This document shows positions 19,301-28,235 of a stretch of 64,000 nucleotides of DNA, piece after piece (within the stretch, counting starts at the first letter, position 1; each line of letters opens with the position of its first letter). The position numbers and the translations under genes are program-made. Source of the stretch: Oceaniglobus trochenteri. GTDB lineage: Bacteria > Pseudomonadota > Alphaproteobacteria > Rhodobacterales > Rhodobacteraceae. A model generated the notes under the pieces. The model ran no database searches, was not told where the DNA came from, and saw only the letters and a program-made list of their open reading frames with translations. The DNA lies in contig NZ_JACNMM010000005.1 in assembly GCF_020529025.1 (NCBI RefSeq), forward strand, positions 186,001 through 250,000. Direction: 5' to 3'.

Positions 19301-22300
19301 GAGCGTGGGCGCGAAGGCTATGACAGCCTGCTGGCCGATCTGGCTGCGCGCGATGCCCTGCCGGACCGCATCGCCCATGCCTGGCTTCTGACCGGGAAGG
19401 AAAGCTTCCGCCCCGGCAGCAGTTTCTTTGACCGCAACCAGGAACACGGCTTCTATTCGCTGCTGTTTCTCGCCCAGGCCCTGGCCGATCACGATCTGCC
19501 GCAGGTGCACCTGACCTGTCTCACCAATGGCGCGGCGCAGGTCGAAGACGATACGCTGCCCTATCCCGAAAAGGCGATGGTGTCTGGCCCGCTTGGCGTG
19601 ATCCCCAAGGAACTGCCGGGCGTCACCTGCGCCTGGGTCGACATCGACACGCCCCGCCGCGCCGACCCCGCCGAACTGGCCGAACGCCTGTTGCAGGATC
19701 TGTTGTCGCCGCCCGAAAACACCACCGCCGCCTGGTGCGGCGACAGGCGTTTCGCCCTTGTCCCCCGGCCCGTGACGTTGCCCGCGCCCGAAACCGCGCC
19801 CTGGCGCGATGGGGCCACCTACCTGATCACCGGCGGCTTCGGCGGAATCGCCCTGACCCTGGCGCAGGATCTGATTGCGCGACACGGGGCCAATATCGTG
19901 CTGCTCAGCCGCAGCGCGATGCCCGAGCGCGACGATTGGGACAAGCACCTGCGCACCCACAGCCCCACCGACAAGACCGCCCGCGCCATCACCGCGCTGC
20001 GCCGCCTTGAAGAGGCGGGCGGGCAGGTCATGGTCTGCCAGGGCGATGTCTGCGACGTGGACCAGATGCGCCGCGCCATGGACGCGGCCACCGAACGTTT
20101 CGGCAGGATCGACGGTGTGATCCATGCCGCCGGCGCCATCGACGATGGCCCGCTTCTGTCGAAATCGCGTTTCGAGGTCGAATCCGTCTTTGCGCCCAAG
20201 ATCAACGGCTTGCGGGTGATTGACACGCTGTTTGCGGATGGCGCGCTTGATCTGCTGGTCTTGTTCTCGTCCTCCTCGACCGCGATCCGCGCGGCCGGTC
20301 AGGTCGATTACGTCGCGGCGAACGAATACCTCAACGCCTTCGCCAAGTCGCGTCGCGGTGGGAAAACCCGCGTCGTTTCCATCAACTGGGGCGTCTGGGC
20401 CGACGTGGGGATGGCGGCCGAGGCGACGGCGCAAGACACCACTCCCCCCGAATTCACCGACACCGATCAGCCGCTCTTGCGTCGGGCGGGGTTCGACAGT
20501 GCGGGCAACCGCGTGTTCCTGTCCGATCTTTCCACCAGCCGCGATTGGGTGCTGGATGAACACCGCACCAAGGCGGGCGATGCCCTTCTGCCCGGCACCG
20601 GCTATATCGAGATCGCGGCAGAGGCCCTTGCCGCGCAAGAGGAAAGCCCCGCCTTCGAACTGCACGACCTGACCTTCTTCAGCGCCCTCGACGTGGGCGA
20701 GAAGGGCCGCGAACTGCTGGTGCGCATGGCGCCGGGCGACGATGGCACGACGCTGGAAATCCGCGGCGGCGTGACGGTCGATGGCCGGTTCGGCCACCAG
20801 TTGAACGCGCAGGCCACGCTTCTGCCGCTTCCGGGCGATGCCGGGCGCCTTGACCTGTCCGAGATCGCCGCGCGCTGCCCCCGCCAGGACGACAGCCGCC
20901 ATTCCCCGCAAGAGGCGCAGCTTGCCTTTGGCCCCCGCTGGAACGTCATTGAAAAGATGGCTTTCGGCACGGACGAAGGGCTGGCGCACTTGGCGCTTCC
21001 CCAGGCCTTTTGCTCTGATCTGGCGGACGGGTGGAAGGTGCATCCCGGCCTGATGGATCTGGCCACGGGCTGGGCCATCGCGCTTGCGCCGGGCTATTCT
21101 TCGCAAAACCTCTGGGTGCCGCTGTCCTATGGCACGGTCCGGGTCTTTGCGCCGCTGCCCGCCGAGATTGTCAGCTGGATGCGCCTTGCCCCCGGCACAC
21201 CGCAGGACGGCTATGCCAGTTTCGATGTCACCATCACCGACCGCGACGGCAACATCCTGATCGAAGTCTTTGATTTCGCCATGAAAGAGGTGCAATCCGG
21301 CGCCTTTGCCAAGGGCGGGCCGGTTCCCGCCTCCGAGGTGGTCTTTGCCGATGGCGATACGCGCCCCCGCTCGCCCGAGGAAGAGCGGCTGGCGCAGCTT
21401 GTCGCCCTTGGCATCCGCCCTGACGAGGGGCCCGAGGCGCTGCGCCGGGCGCTGGCCACGGGCCTGCCGCAGATCACGCTGACGCCCCTAGACCTGCCCG
21501 CCCTGATCGCCCGCGCCGATGAACCCCGCCGCGATGCCGGCGCCGAGGGCCAGACCTTCGAGCGACCGCAGCTTGACGGTGATTTCGTCGCCCCCCGCAA
21601 CGCGATCGAGGAAACCCTGGCCGGATTCTGGCAGGGGCTTCTGGGCATCGCGCAGGTGGGGGTCGAGGACAGCTTCTTCGATCTTGGCGGGCACTCGCTG
21701 ATCGCGGTGCGCCTCTTTGCCCAGATCAACAAGGCCTATGGCGTGCAATTCCCCATCTCGACCCTGTTCGAGGCGCCGACAATCGCCGCCTGCGCCGACC
21801 TGATCGCGGCGCGCGTCGGCCATGTGACCGGATCGGCGGGCGATGCCGGCAGCAGCGCCCCGGGCGGCCCCACCTTCGACCACCTCGTCGCCCTCCACCA
21901 GGGCAGCGGCGGGCCGAAATCCCCGATGTTCATCGTCGCCGGCATGTTCGGCAACGTGATGAACCTGCGCCACCTGGGTCTGTCGCTGGGCCAGGACAGG
22001 CCGGTTTACGGGCTTCAGGCGCGCGGCCTTGTGGGCGACGCCGAACCCCACCGCACCATCCCCGAGGCGGCAGCGGCCTATATCGCAGAGATGCGCCAGG
22101 TTCAGCCGCAGGGCCCCTATCTTCTGGGCGGGTTTTCCGGTGGCGGCATCACCGCCTATGAAATGGCCCAGCAGTTGCGCAACATGGGCGAGGCGGTGTC
22201 GGTCCTGGCCCTTCTCGACACGCCGCTGCCGGTGCGCCCCGCGCTCAGCCGCAAGGACAAGGCAATCATCAAGAGCCACGAAATCCGGCGCAAGGGCGTG

Positions 22301-22747
22301 AAATACCTTGGGGAATGGGCCAGGAACCGCATCGCATGGGAACTGGAAAAACGCCGCGCGCCCGAAGCCGCCGCCAGCGACAACGCCTTCGACAACGCCA
22401 AGATCGAGGCGGCCTTCCGCGGCGCGGTCGGATCCTATGACCTGCGCCCCTGGGATGGCCCGCTGACCCTGTTCCGACCGCCGCTTGACCGCCACTGGAA
22501 GGTGTCGGAAGGCAACTGGGTCAGTGCCGCGCGCGAATATGTCTTTGCCGACAACGACTGGACGGCCACCGCCCCGCAGATCGAGGTGATCGAGGTGCCG
22601 GGCGATCACGATTCCATGGTCCTTGTCCCCAACGTCGGCGTTCTGGCGGCCCGCCTGAAACAGGTGATCCGAACCGCCGAACGTGCGCGGCGCCAGGGCG
22701 CGCGCGCCACGGGCGCCCAACGCCCCCGCGCCGAAGCGGCCGAGTGA
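16358..22747 (+). CDS. Type I polyketide synthase, KS-AT-KR-DH-ACP-TE
   Basis: A 2129-residue single-module PKS. KS occupies about residues 10-440, with active-site Cys183 (TACSTS), His319 (CHGTGT) and His359 (NIGHLD). AT spans about 540-860, with Ser632 in GHSMG. KR spans about 1150-1380, with TYLITGGFGGIA, an IDD variant of the B-type LDD motif, and a catalytic Tyr in VDYVAANEYL. DH spans about 1390-1640, with His1402 and Asp1567 in HPGLMDLA. ACP carries Ser1780 in GGHSLIA. A C-terminal thioesterase has Ser1927 in GFSGGG and a late His in PGDHDSM. All catalytic residues are present, so it should extend, reduce, dehydrate and release one chain. KR before DH is unusual for a modular PKS. AT specificity is unclear (IAAHS at the HAFH/YASH position). 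Start: ATG after AAGGGGG; the frame also stays open upstream to 16241. Confidence 0.93.
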   Translation: MSKANTNKGEDIAIVGMALTVPGAASPAAYWQNLRNGIESIRHLSEEELLANGESAANIQRKNYVLAAAVLEDFDCFDADFFGFSPKEAAILDPQHRKFLETAWEAMESAGHTPESLKGRVGVYAGCGMGSYFYFNICSNPDLVDDTGMFLLRHTGNDKDFLSTRVSHIFDLNGPSINLQTACSTSLVAVHYACKALNDGECDMALAGGVTIELPHARGYEFKENEILSPDGHCHAFDHRAQGTVFGSGAGTVALRRLSDALRDGDHVWAVIKGTAVNNDGAAKAGYLAPSVDGQAAAIAQALQTAQVNPETIGYVECHGTGTYLGDPIEVTALTEAWRQHTAKTGFARIGSVKTNIGHLDTAAGVAGLIKATLGLHHAEIPPSLGYEKPNPAIDFDASPFRVADRLLPWENTTGPRRAAINALGVGGTNAHAIIEEAPARAPSQEPDFPFQILTLSARSRAALDEQSANLAAHLRANPDQDLADIAHTLKTGRRAFEKRRTLVAETHDEAIALLESGDPRRVFTHDKVADTPDIAFMFPGGGAQYPDMARDLYETEPVFAEWMDRGLDHLQPQLDYDIRALWLPEPEDRDAAAKTLQKPSVQLPLIMIVEYALAQLWLSWGVKPRAMIGHSMGENTAACLAGVMRFEDCIDLVLLRGRLFDTVAPGGMLSIALPLSEVEPLLDDDLDIASVNGPALTAVSGPQAALDRLEGALKAREVECQRIAIDIAAHSRMLDPILPRYREFLAGLELAPPSMPVISNRTGLPLTGEQATDPDYWVGQLRNTVLFADGIAHLGENPRRVYLEVGPGKALSSLAQMCASVTPNQVLSSLRHPDQEMADDAYFLQVIGRLWATGYEADWPQIWGEARRNRVVLPTYPFQRARYFIEPGKTIAAEQVALPKRHDDLSEWGWKPVWRPRLPGLDEDVEEAIATPCNWIVFQDAMGIADALIARLRGAGHRVVAVRSGDTFARLDGDDYTLAPERGREGYDSLLADLAARDALPDRIAHAWLLTGKESFRPGSSFFDRNQEHGFYSLLFLAQALADHDLPQVHLTCLTNGAAQVEDDTLPYPEKAMVSGPLGVIPKELPGVTCAWVDIDTPRRADPAELAERLLQDLLSPPENTTAAWCGDRRFALVPRPVTLPAPETAPWRDGATYLITGGFGGIALTLAQDLIARHGANIVLLSRSAMPERDDWDKHLRTHSPTDKTARAITALRRLEEAGGQVMVCQGDVCDVDQMRRAMDAATERFGRIDGVIHAAGAIDDGPLLSKSRFEVESVFAPKINGLRVIDTLFADGALDLLVLFSSSSTAIRAAGQVDYVAANEYLNAFAKSRRGGKTRVVSINWGVWADVGMAAEATAQDTTPPEFTDTDQPLLRRAGFDSAGNRVFLSDLSTSRDWVLDEHRTKAGDALLPGTGYIEIAAEALAAQEESPAFELHDLTFFSALDVGEKGRELLVRMAPGDDGTTLEIRGGVTVDGRFGHQLNAQATLLPLPGDAGRLDLSEIAARCPRQDDSRHSPQEAQLAFGPRWNVIEKMAFGTDEGLAHLALPQAFCSDLADGWKVHPGLMDLATGWAIALAPGYSSQNLWVPLSYGTVRVFAPLPAEIVSWMRLAPGTPQDGYASFDVTITDRDGNILIEVFDFAMKEVQSGAFAKGGPVPASEVVFADGDTRPRSPEEERLAQLVALGIRPDEGPEALRRALATGLPQITLTPLDLPALIARADEPRRDAGAEGQTFERPQLDGDFVAPRNAIEETLAGFWQGLLGIAQVGVEDSFFDLGGHSLIAVRLFAQINKAYGVQFPISTLFEAPTIAACADLIAARVGHVTGSAGDAGSSAPGGPTFDHLVALHQGSGGPKSPMFIVAGMFGNVMNLRHLGLSLGQDRPVYGLQARGLVGDAEPHRTIPEAAAAYIAEMRQVQPQGPYLLGGFSGGGITAYEMAQQLRNMGEAVSVLALLDTPLPVRPALSRKDKAIIKSHEIRRKGVKYLGEWARNRIAWELEKRRAPEAAASDNAFDNAKIEAAFRGAVGSYDLRPWDGPLTLFRPPLDRHWKVSEGNWVSAAREYVFADNDWTATAPQIEVIEVPGDHDSMVLVPNVGVLAARLKQVIRTAERARRQGARATGAQRPRAEAAE

Positions 22748-23742
22748 CGATGCCCAGCCTGCTGACCGTCCTTCTGAACTTTCGCACCGCGCCGATGACC
22801 CTGCGCGCAGCCGAAGCCGCCCTTGCCGACATGAAGGCGACAGGGGGCGAATTGGTGATCGTCGACAACGATTCCGGCGATGGCAGCTTTGAAATGCTGC
22901 GGGATGCGGCCGATGCCCGGGGCTGGACGGACGGCGGGCGCGTGCGTGTCGTTCAGGCCGGGCGGAACGGCGGCTTTGGCGCGGGCAACAACCACGGCAT
23001 CCGCGCGGGCCTGTCCGACGGCACCGCCCCCGATTACGTCTATATCCTGAACTCCGACGCCTTTCCCGATCCGGGCTGCATCAACACGTTGATGGCCTTT
23101 CTCGAACAGACGCCCGGCGCCGGTTTTGCGGGCAGCCATGTGCGCGGCGAGGATGACGTGACCCATTGCACCGCCTTCCGCTTCCCCTCGATCGCCGGAG
23201 AGTTCGAGGGCGCCGTGCGCACCGGTATCGTTTCGCGCCTTCTGAAACATGCCATTGTCGCCCTGCCCGTTCCACAAAGCGCGCAGCGCGTCGATTGGGT
23301 GGCGGGGGCCAGCCTGATGGTGCGGTGCAGCGCGCTGCATGACATCGGGCTGTTCGACGAAACCTTCTTTCTTTATTTCGAGGAAACCGACCTGGCCCGC
23401 CGCGCCGCCAATGCCGGATGGGAGACGTGGTACATTCCCGAAAGCCGGGTGGTGCATATCGGCTCGGTCTCGACCGGCATGAAGACCTGGCGGCGGATGC
23501 CGCGCTACTGGTTCGATTCCCGGCGCCATTACTTCGTCAAGAACCACGGCAGGCTTCGCTACGGCCTGGCCACCGCCGCGCTGATCTCGGGCGCCGCGCT
23601 GTGGCGGTTGCGCTGCGCGGTGCAGCGCCGCCCCCTGCGCGACCCCGATCATTTCCTGCGCGACCTGATCGCCCATACCTTCGGGCTTTTGCCCGAACCC
23701 ATGCCCAAAACCGCCACCCCCCGCAGCGAGGACCGCACATGA
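22744..23742 (+). CDS. Family 2 glycosyltransferase (rhamnosyltransferase-like)
   Basis: A 332-residue GT2 enzyme resembling WbbL-type rhamnosyltransferases. It has VIVDNDSGDGSFEML, the nucleotide-sugar contact GGFGAGNNHGI, the metal motif ILNSDAFPDPG near residue 105, and the acceptor-side motif FFLYFEETDLARR near 215. The GTG at 22744 overlaps the PKS stop by 4 bases; an in-frame ATG lies two codons later (22750). Its own stop overlaps the NRPS start by 4 bases. This insertion between PKS and NRPS, fully coupled to both, suggests that the assembly-line product and a sugar meet in one pathway. Donor and acceptor are not known. Confidence 0.85.
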   Translation: MTMPSLLTVLLNFRTAPMTLRAAEAALADMKATGGELVIVDNDSGDGSFEMLRDAADARGWTDGGRVRVVQAGRNGGFGAGNNHGIRAGLSDGTAPDYVYILNSDAFPDPGCINTLMAFLEQTPGAGFAGSHVRGEDDVTHCTAFRFPSIAGEFEGAVRTGIVSRLLKHAIVALPVPQSAQRVDWVAGASLMVRCSALHDIGLFDETFFLYFEETDLARRAANAGWETWYIPESRVVHIGSVSTGMKTWRRMPRYWFDSRRHYFVKNHGRLRYGLATAALISGAALWRLRCAVQRRPLRDPDHFLRDLIAHTFGLLPEPMPKTATPRSEDRT

Positions 23743-26700
23743 CGCATTTCAGCACAGTTCTGATCGGTGATGAATCCCTGTTGATCGGGTGTGGCGACAT
23801 GCTTCTGGCGCGGGGTCATGCCATTGCCGCCGTCGTTTCGCGCGACCCCGCCATCACGTCCTGGGCCGAGGGCAAGGGCCTGCCCCTGCTGGCGCGGGCC
23901 GGTGACATCGACACCGCGTTCGACTGGCTGCTGTCCATCGCCAACCTGTCGGTGATCCCCGATGCGGTGCTGGCGAGGGCGGGCAAGGGCGCTGTCAACT
24001 TTCACGACGGCCCGCTGCCTCAGATGGCCGGGCTGAACACCCCCGCCTGGGCACGCATGCGCGGCCATTCAAGCCACGGCATCACCTGGCACGTCATCGA
24101 GGGCGGCATCGACGAAGGCGACATCCTGGAACAGCGCGCGTTTCCCATCGCGCCCGAGGATACGGCCTTTACCCTCAACTCCAAATGCTACGGCGCCGCG
24201 ATGGACAGTTTCCCGGCCCTGATCGACCAGTTGGAAAGCGGGTTGAAACGTCAGCCGCAAGACCTGTCGCAGCGGCACTATTTTGCCCGCGACGACAGGC
24301 CCGAAAACGGCGGCTTCCTCGATTTCAGCCAACCGCAAGAGGTGCTGATCGCGCTGGTGCGGGGGCTGGATTTCAACGGCTACAAGAACCCGCTGACCTG
24401 CGCCAAGATCGCGGGGCCCGATCTACCGCTGCTGGTGGACGCAATCGAACCCGCCGAGGGCACAGGCAGCCCCGGCACCGTCCTGGCCAGCGGCGGCGAC
24501 GGCGTGACCGTTGCCTGCGCCGATGGTGCCCTGCGCCTTTCGGGGCTGACCAACCCGCTGGGCCAGGCGGTTTCCGCGCGCTCCATGCCCGCTGTCGGGA
24601 CGGTCATCGCACCGGGCGCGGTTGGCGACACCGGCGCGCTGGTGGCGGGCGAAGGATACTGGCGCGCGCGGCTGAAGACGGCGCAGCCTTTCCCGCTGCC
24701 CCTTGCCGCGCCGCTGGGCGCCACGCAGGATTGGCAAAGCCGCCCGCTGAACCTGCCCGTGCAGGACCGCACCGCCCTGATCGCCCTTCTGGCGCAATGG
24801 GCGCGGCTCTCCTCGGGCGAAGTCGCCGGTGACATCGGGTTTACCAGCGCGGCGCTTGTCGGCCATGTGCAGGCCGCGCCCGGCCTTGTGGCCACCACCG
24901 CCTTCCTGCGCATCCCCGAGGGCGATACCGCCGGGATCGAGGCGGCCATCGCACCGCAGCTTGAGAAGATCGCCCGCCACCCCGGTTTCCTGCGTGAATT
25001 GTTCACCCGCGACCCCGACATTTCGCTGGCCCGCCCCGGAATCGCGCTGTCGGAACAGGGCACCGTCTATGGCACCGCCATCACGGTCACGCTGGACGAC
25101 ACCACCCTGCACTACGATGCCAACCGGCTAGGCGCTGCCGCCATAGATCTTCTGATCGCCCGTCTTCTGCACCTCGCAGAGGGCGGCAGCGGCTTGCCCG
25201 AAAGCGAGCGCGACGCGTTGATCGAAAGCCGCAACGCCACGGCCACCGACCATGACCGAAGCCTGACGATTCACGCCGCGTTCGAGGCCCAGGTGGCCCG
25301 CACCCCCGATGCGCCCGCCCTGGTGTTCGAGGGCGAAACGCTGTCCTATCGCGCCCTGAACGCCGCCGCCAACCGCATGGCCCATGCCCTGCGCGACATG
25401 GGGGTGGCGCCGGGGGCCAATGTCGGGCTTTGCGTCAACCGCTCGCCCGACCTTCTGATCGGGGCGCTTGGTATCCTGAAGGCCGGGGGCGCCTATGTGC
25501 CGCTTGATCCGGCCTATCCGGCCGACCGCATCGCCCATTACGTCACCGACAGCCGCGCGGCGGTGATCGTCGCGCAACCCGGGCTGGTGGCCAGCCTGCC
25601 CGAAAGCGACGCGCAGGTGCTGGTCACCGACGATGCCCGCATCGCCGCCGCCCCCGACACCAACCCCGAGGGCGGTGCCGCTCCGGGCGATCTGGCCTAT
25701 CTGATCTATACCTCCGGCTCGACCGGTCTGCCCAAGGGGGTGATGGTCGAACACCGCAATGTCGCCAACTTCTTCGTCGGGATGGATCAGCGGATCGACC
25801 ACGAGGCAGGCGCCGTCTGGCTTGCGGTCACATCTCTCTCGTTCGACATCTCGGTGCTGGAGCTGTTCTGGACCCTGGCGCGCGGTTTCAAGCTGGTGCT
25901 GTCCAGCGATGAGAACCGCACCCTGATCGCCGGCGACACACCGGCGCGCAGCGACCGGCACATGGATTTCAACCTGTTCTATTGGGGCAACGACGATGGC
26001 GCGGGGCCGAAGAAATACGAACTGTTGCTTGAGGGTGCGAAGTTCGCTGATGCCCACGGGTTCAACGCCATCTGGACGCCCGAACGGCACTTTCATGCTT
26101 TCGGCGGCCCCTATCCCAACCCCTCGGTCACCGGAGCGGCAGTTGCGGCAGTGACGCAGAACCTCAGCGTGCGGGCCGGCAGTTGCGTCGCCCCGCTGCA
26201 CCACCCCGCCCGCATTGCCGAGGAATGGGCGGTGATCGACAACCTGACCGCCGGGCGCGCGGGGCTGGCCATCGCCAGCGGCTGGCAGCCCGACGATTTC
26301 GTGCTGCGCCCCGAAAACACGCCCCCCGCCAACAAGCCCGCGATGTTCGAAGCCATCGACACCCTGCGCCGCCTGTGGCGCGGCGAAGCGGTTGAGTTTC
26401 CGACGAAGGACGGCACCCCCTTTGCGGTGGTCACACAGCCCCGGCCGGTATCGGCGGAACTGCCCGTCTGGGTGACGACCGCCGGCAACCCCGACACCTG
26501 GCGCGAGGCGGGCAGCATCGGCGCCAACGTGCTGACCCACCTTCTGGGCCAAAGCATCGAAGAGGTGGCGGGCAAGATCACGATCTATAACGACGCCCTG
26601 CGCGAAGCGGGCCACGATCCGGCGGATCACAAGGTCACGCTGATGCTGCACACCTATCTGGCGGACGACCGCGAAACGGCGCGCGAGGTGGCGCGCGAAC

Positions 26701-28235
26701 CGATGAAGGCCTATCTGCGCAGCGCGGCGGGCCTGATCAAGCAATATGCCTGGGCCTTCCCGGCCTTCAAGCGGCCTGCAGGCGTGACCAACCCCTTCGA
26801 GGTTGACCTGGGCGGCCTGGCCGAGGACGAGATGGAGGCGATCCTGGATTTCGCCTTCCAGCGCTATTTCGAGGATTCGGGCCTCTTTGGCACTGTCGAG
26901 GATGCCGTGGCACGGGCCGAGCAGCTGAAGCGCATCGGCGTCGATGAAATCGCCTGCCTGATCGATTACGGCATTGCGCCCGAAGTGGTGATGGAGGGGC
27001 TGAAACCCCTGGCCGAGGCCCTGCGCCTGACCAACACCGCCACCGCCCCGGCCGAGGATGATTTCTCGATCGCCGCGCAGATCCGCCGCCACGGGGTGAC
27101 GCATGTGCAATGCACCCCGTCGATGGCGCGGATGATCGCGCTGAACGACGACGCCCGCCAGTCTCTGGGCCGGATCAGGACACTGATGATCGGGGGCGAG
27201 GCTTTGCCGGGCGATCTTGTGAAATCCCTGCATGGCGCGACAAGGGCACGGATCCTGAACATGTACGGCCCGACAGAGACCACCATCTGGTCGACCGTGC
27301 AAAGCGTGGATGACGACCCCGACATTCAGCCCATCGGCACACCCATCGCCAATACCCAGGTCTATGTCCTTGATCCGCAAGGCAACCCGGCACCCACCGG
27401 AGTGGCAGGAGAACTGTTCATCGGCGGCGAGGGTGTGACGCGTGGCTATTGGCAGCGCGACGCCCTGACCGCCGAACGCTTCCCCGACAACCCGTTCCAC
27501 GGCGGGCGGATGTATCGCACCGGCGATCTTGTGCGCTGGCGCGCCGATGGCACGCTCGATTTCCTGGGGCGCAGCGATCACCAGGTGAAGATCCGCGGCC
27601 ACCGCATCGAACTGGGCGAGATCGAGGCGCGGCTGGCAGAACACCCCGCCGTGAAACAGGCGGTGGTGGTGGCCCGCGACATGGGCGGCGATACGCGGCT
27701 GGTGGCCTATGCCATCGCGCCGGGCTTCGATGAAGCCGCCATGCGCGCCCATCTGGCCGCCCTGCCCGACATCATGATCCCGGCGCATCTGGTCACGCTG
27801 GATCAATTCCCGCTGACGCCGAACAAGAAGGTCGACCGCAACGCCCTGCCCGACCCGAAACCGGCCCGCCCGCCCCGTGCCGCCAACCTGGGCGCGGCGC
27901 CCGACAACCCGGTGCAGGCCGCCATCGCCGCGGTCTGGTCGCGCATCCTGGGGGTGGGCGACATCCGCGCCGAGGACAACTTCTTCGCCCTCGGCGGGCA
28001 TTCGCTGCTGGCGGTGCAGGCACATCGCGAAATCCGCGCCGCGCTGGACGACGTGGCGCTGTCGATCACCGACATCTTCCGCTTTCCCACGCTGGGCGGG
28101 CTGGCGGCGCATCTGACCAAGGGGCAGCCGGGCGGCGACGCTGCGCCCGAAAGGGTTGACGACAGCCCCGCACGGGCAGAAACCATGTCGCGGCGGCGCG
28201 CCATGCGCGCCGGCCGCGGAGCCAAGACAGGATGA
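23739..28235 (+). CDS. NRPS module: formyltransferase, adenylation domain with inserted luciferase-like monooxygenase, PCP
   Basis: A 1498-residue protein. Residues 1-190 form a formyltransferase with the Asn87-His89-Asp125 triad (NFHDG, IDEGDIL). About 195-295 resemble its C-terminal subdomain. About 305-495 look like the second half of a condensation domain, with no HHxxxDG. Adenylation starts near 505 with A3 LIYTSGSTGLPKG (655) and A4 SFDISVLEL (702). About 735-1085 form a luciferase-like flavin monooxygenase (MDFNLFYWGND, WTPERHFHAFGGPYPNPS). Adenylation resumes near 1107, with A5 MYGPTETT and A10 NKKVDRNALP. PCP has Ser1422 (GGHSLLA). The ten-residue code reads DILQMGMIWK, close to the glycine code DILQLGLIWK. 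There is no complete condensation domain and no thioesterase, so it probably loads glycine and may formylate it, as in the LgrA initiation module. The flavin domain could hydroxylate the bound amino acid. It overlaps both neighbours by 4 bases. Confidence 0.9.
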   Translation: MTHFSTVLIGDESLLIGCGDMLLARGHAIAAVVSRDPAITSWAEGKGLPLLARAGDIDTAFDWLLSIANLSVIPDAVLARAGKGAVNFHDGPLPQMAGLNTPAWARMRGHSSHGITWHVIEGGIDEGDILEQRAFPIAPEDTAFTLNSKCYGAAMDSFPALIDQLESGLKRQPQDLSQRHYFARDDRPENGGFLDFSQPQEVLIALVRGLDFNGYKNPLTCAKIAGPDLPLLVDAIEPAEGTGSPGTVLASGGDGVTVACADGALRLSGLTNPLGQAVSARSMPAVGTVIAPGAVGDTGALVAGEGYWRARLKTAQPFPLPLAAPLGATQDWQSRPLNLPVQDRTALIALLAQWARLSSGEVAGDIGFTSAALVGHVQAAPGLVATTAFLRIPEGDTAGIEAAIAPQLEKIARHPGFLRELFTRDPDISLARPGIALSEQGTVYGTAITVTLDDTTLHYDANRLGAAAIDLLIARLLHLAEGGSGLPESERDALIESRNATATDHDRSLTIHAAFEAQVARTPDAPALVFEGETLSYRALNAAANRMAHALRDMGVAPGANVGLCVNRSPDLLIGALGILKAGGAYVPLDPAYPADRIAHYVTDSRAAVIVAQPGLVASLPESDAQVLVTDDARIAAAPDTNPEGGAAPGDLAYLIYTSGSTGLPKGVMVEHRNVANFFVGMDQRIDHEAGAVWLAVTSLSFDISVLELFWTLARGFKLVLSSDENRTLIAGDTPARSDRHMDFNLFYWGNDDGAGPKKYELLLEGAKFADAHGFNAIWTPERHFHAFGGPYPNPSVTGAAVAAVTQNLSVRAGSCVAPLHHPARIAEEWAVIDNLTAGRAGLAIASGWQPDDFVLRPENTPPANKPAMFEAIDTLRRLWRGEAVEFPTKDGTPFAVVTQPRPVSAELPVWVTTAGNPDTWREAGSIGANVLTHLLGQSIEEVAGKITIYNDALREAGHDPADHKVTLMLHTYLADDRETAREVAREPMKAYLRSAAGLIKQYAWAFPAFKRPAGVTNPFEVDLGGLAEDEMEAILDFAFQRYFEDSGLFGTVEDAVARAEQLKRIGVDEIACLIDYGIAPEVVMEGLKPLAEALRLTNTATAPAEDDFSIAAQIRRHGVTHVQCTPSMARMIALNDDARQSLGRIRTLMIGGEALPGDLVKSLHGATRARILNMYGPTETTIWSTVQSVDDDPDIQPIGTPIANTQVYVLDPQGNPAPTGVAGELFIGGEGVTRGYWQRDALTAERFPDNPFHGGRMYRTGDLVRWRADGTLDFLGRSDHQVKIRGHRIELGEIEARLAEHPAVKQAVVVARDMGGDTRLVAYAIAPGFDEAAMRAHLAALPDIMIPAHLVTLDQFPLTPNKKVDRNALPDPKPARPPRAANLGAAPDNPVQAAIAAVWSRILGVGDIRAEDNFFALGGHSLLAVQAHREIRAALDDVALSITDIFRFPTLGGLAAHLTKGQPGGDAAPERVDDSPARAETMSRRRAMRAGRGAKTG

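Noticed and set aside
18620-21295. Long open frame (891 codons) on the - strand across the PKS
   Set aside because: It is antisense to a PKS with intact motifs. High GC leaves complementary frames open. The translation is rich in Gly, His and Arg and has no domain motifs.
25908-27050. Break in the adenylation domain as a frameshift or insertion of a mobile element
   Set aside because: The reading frame continues without stops, the inserted part is a well-formed luciferase-like domain, and A-domain motifs resume after it. This is a domain insertion, not damage.
25128-28112. Long open frame (994 codons) on the - strand across the NRPS
   Set aside because: Same reason: it is the complement of a clear coding frame, with no ribosome-binding site and no motif.
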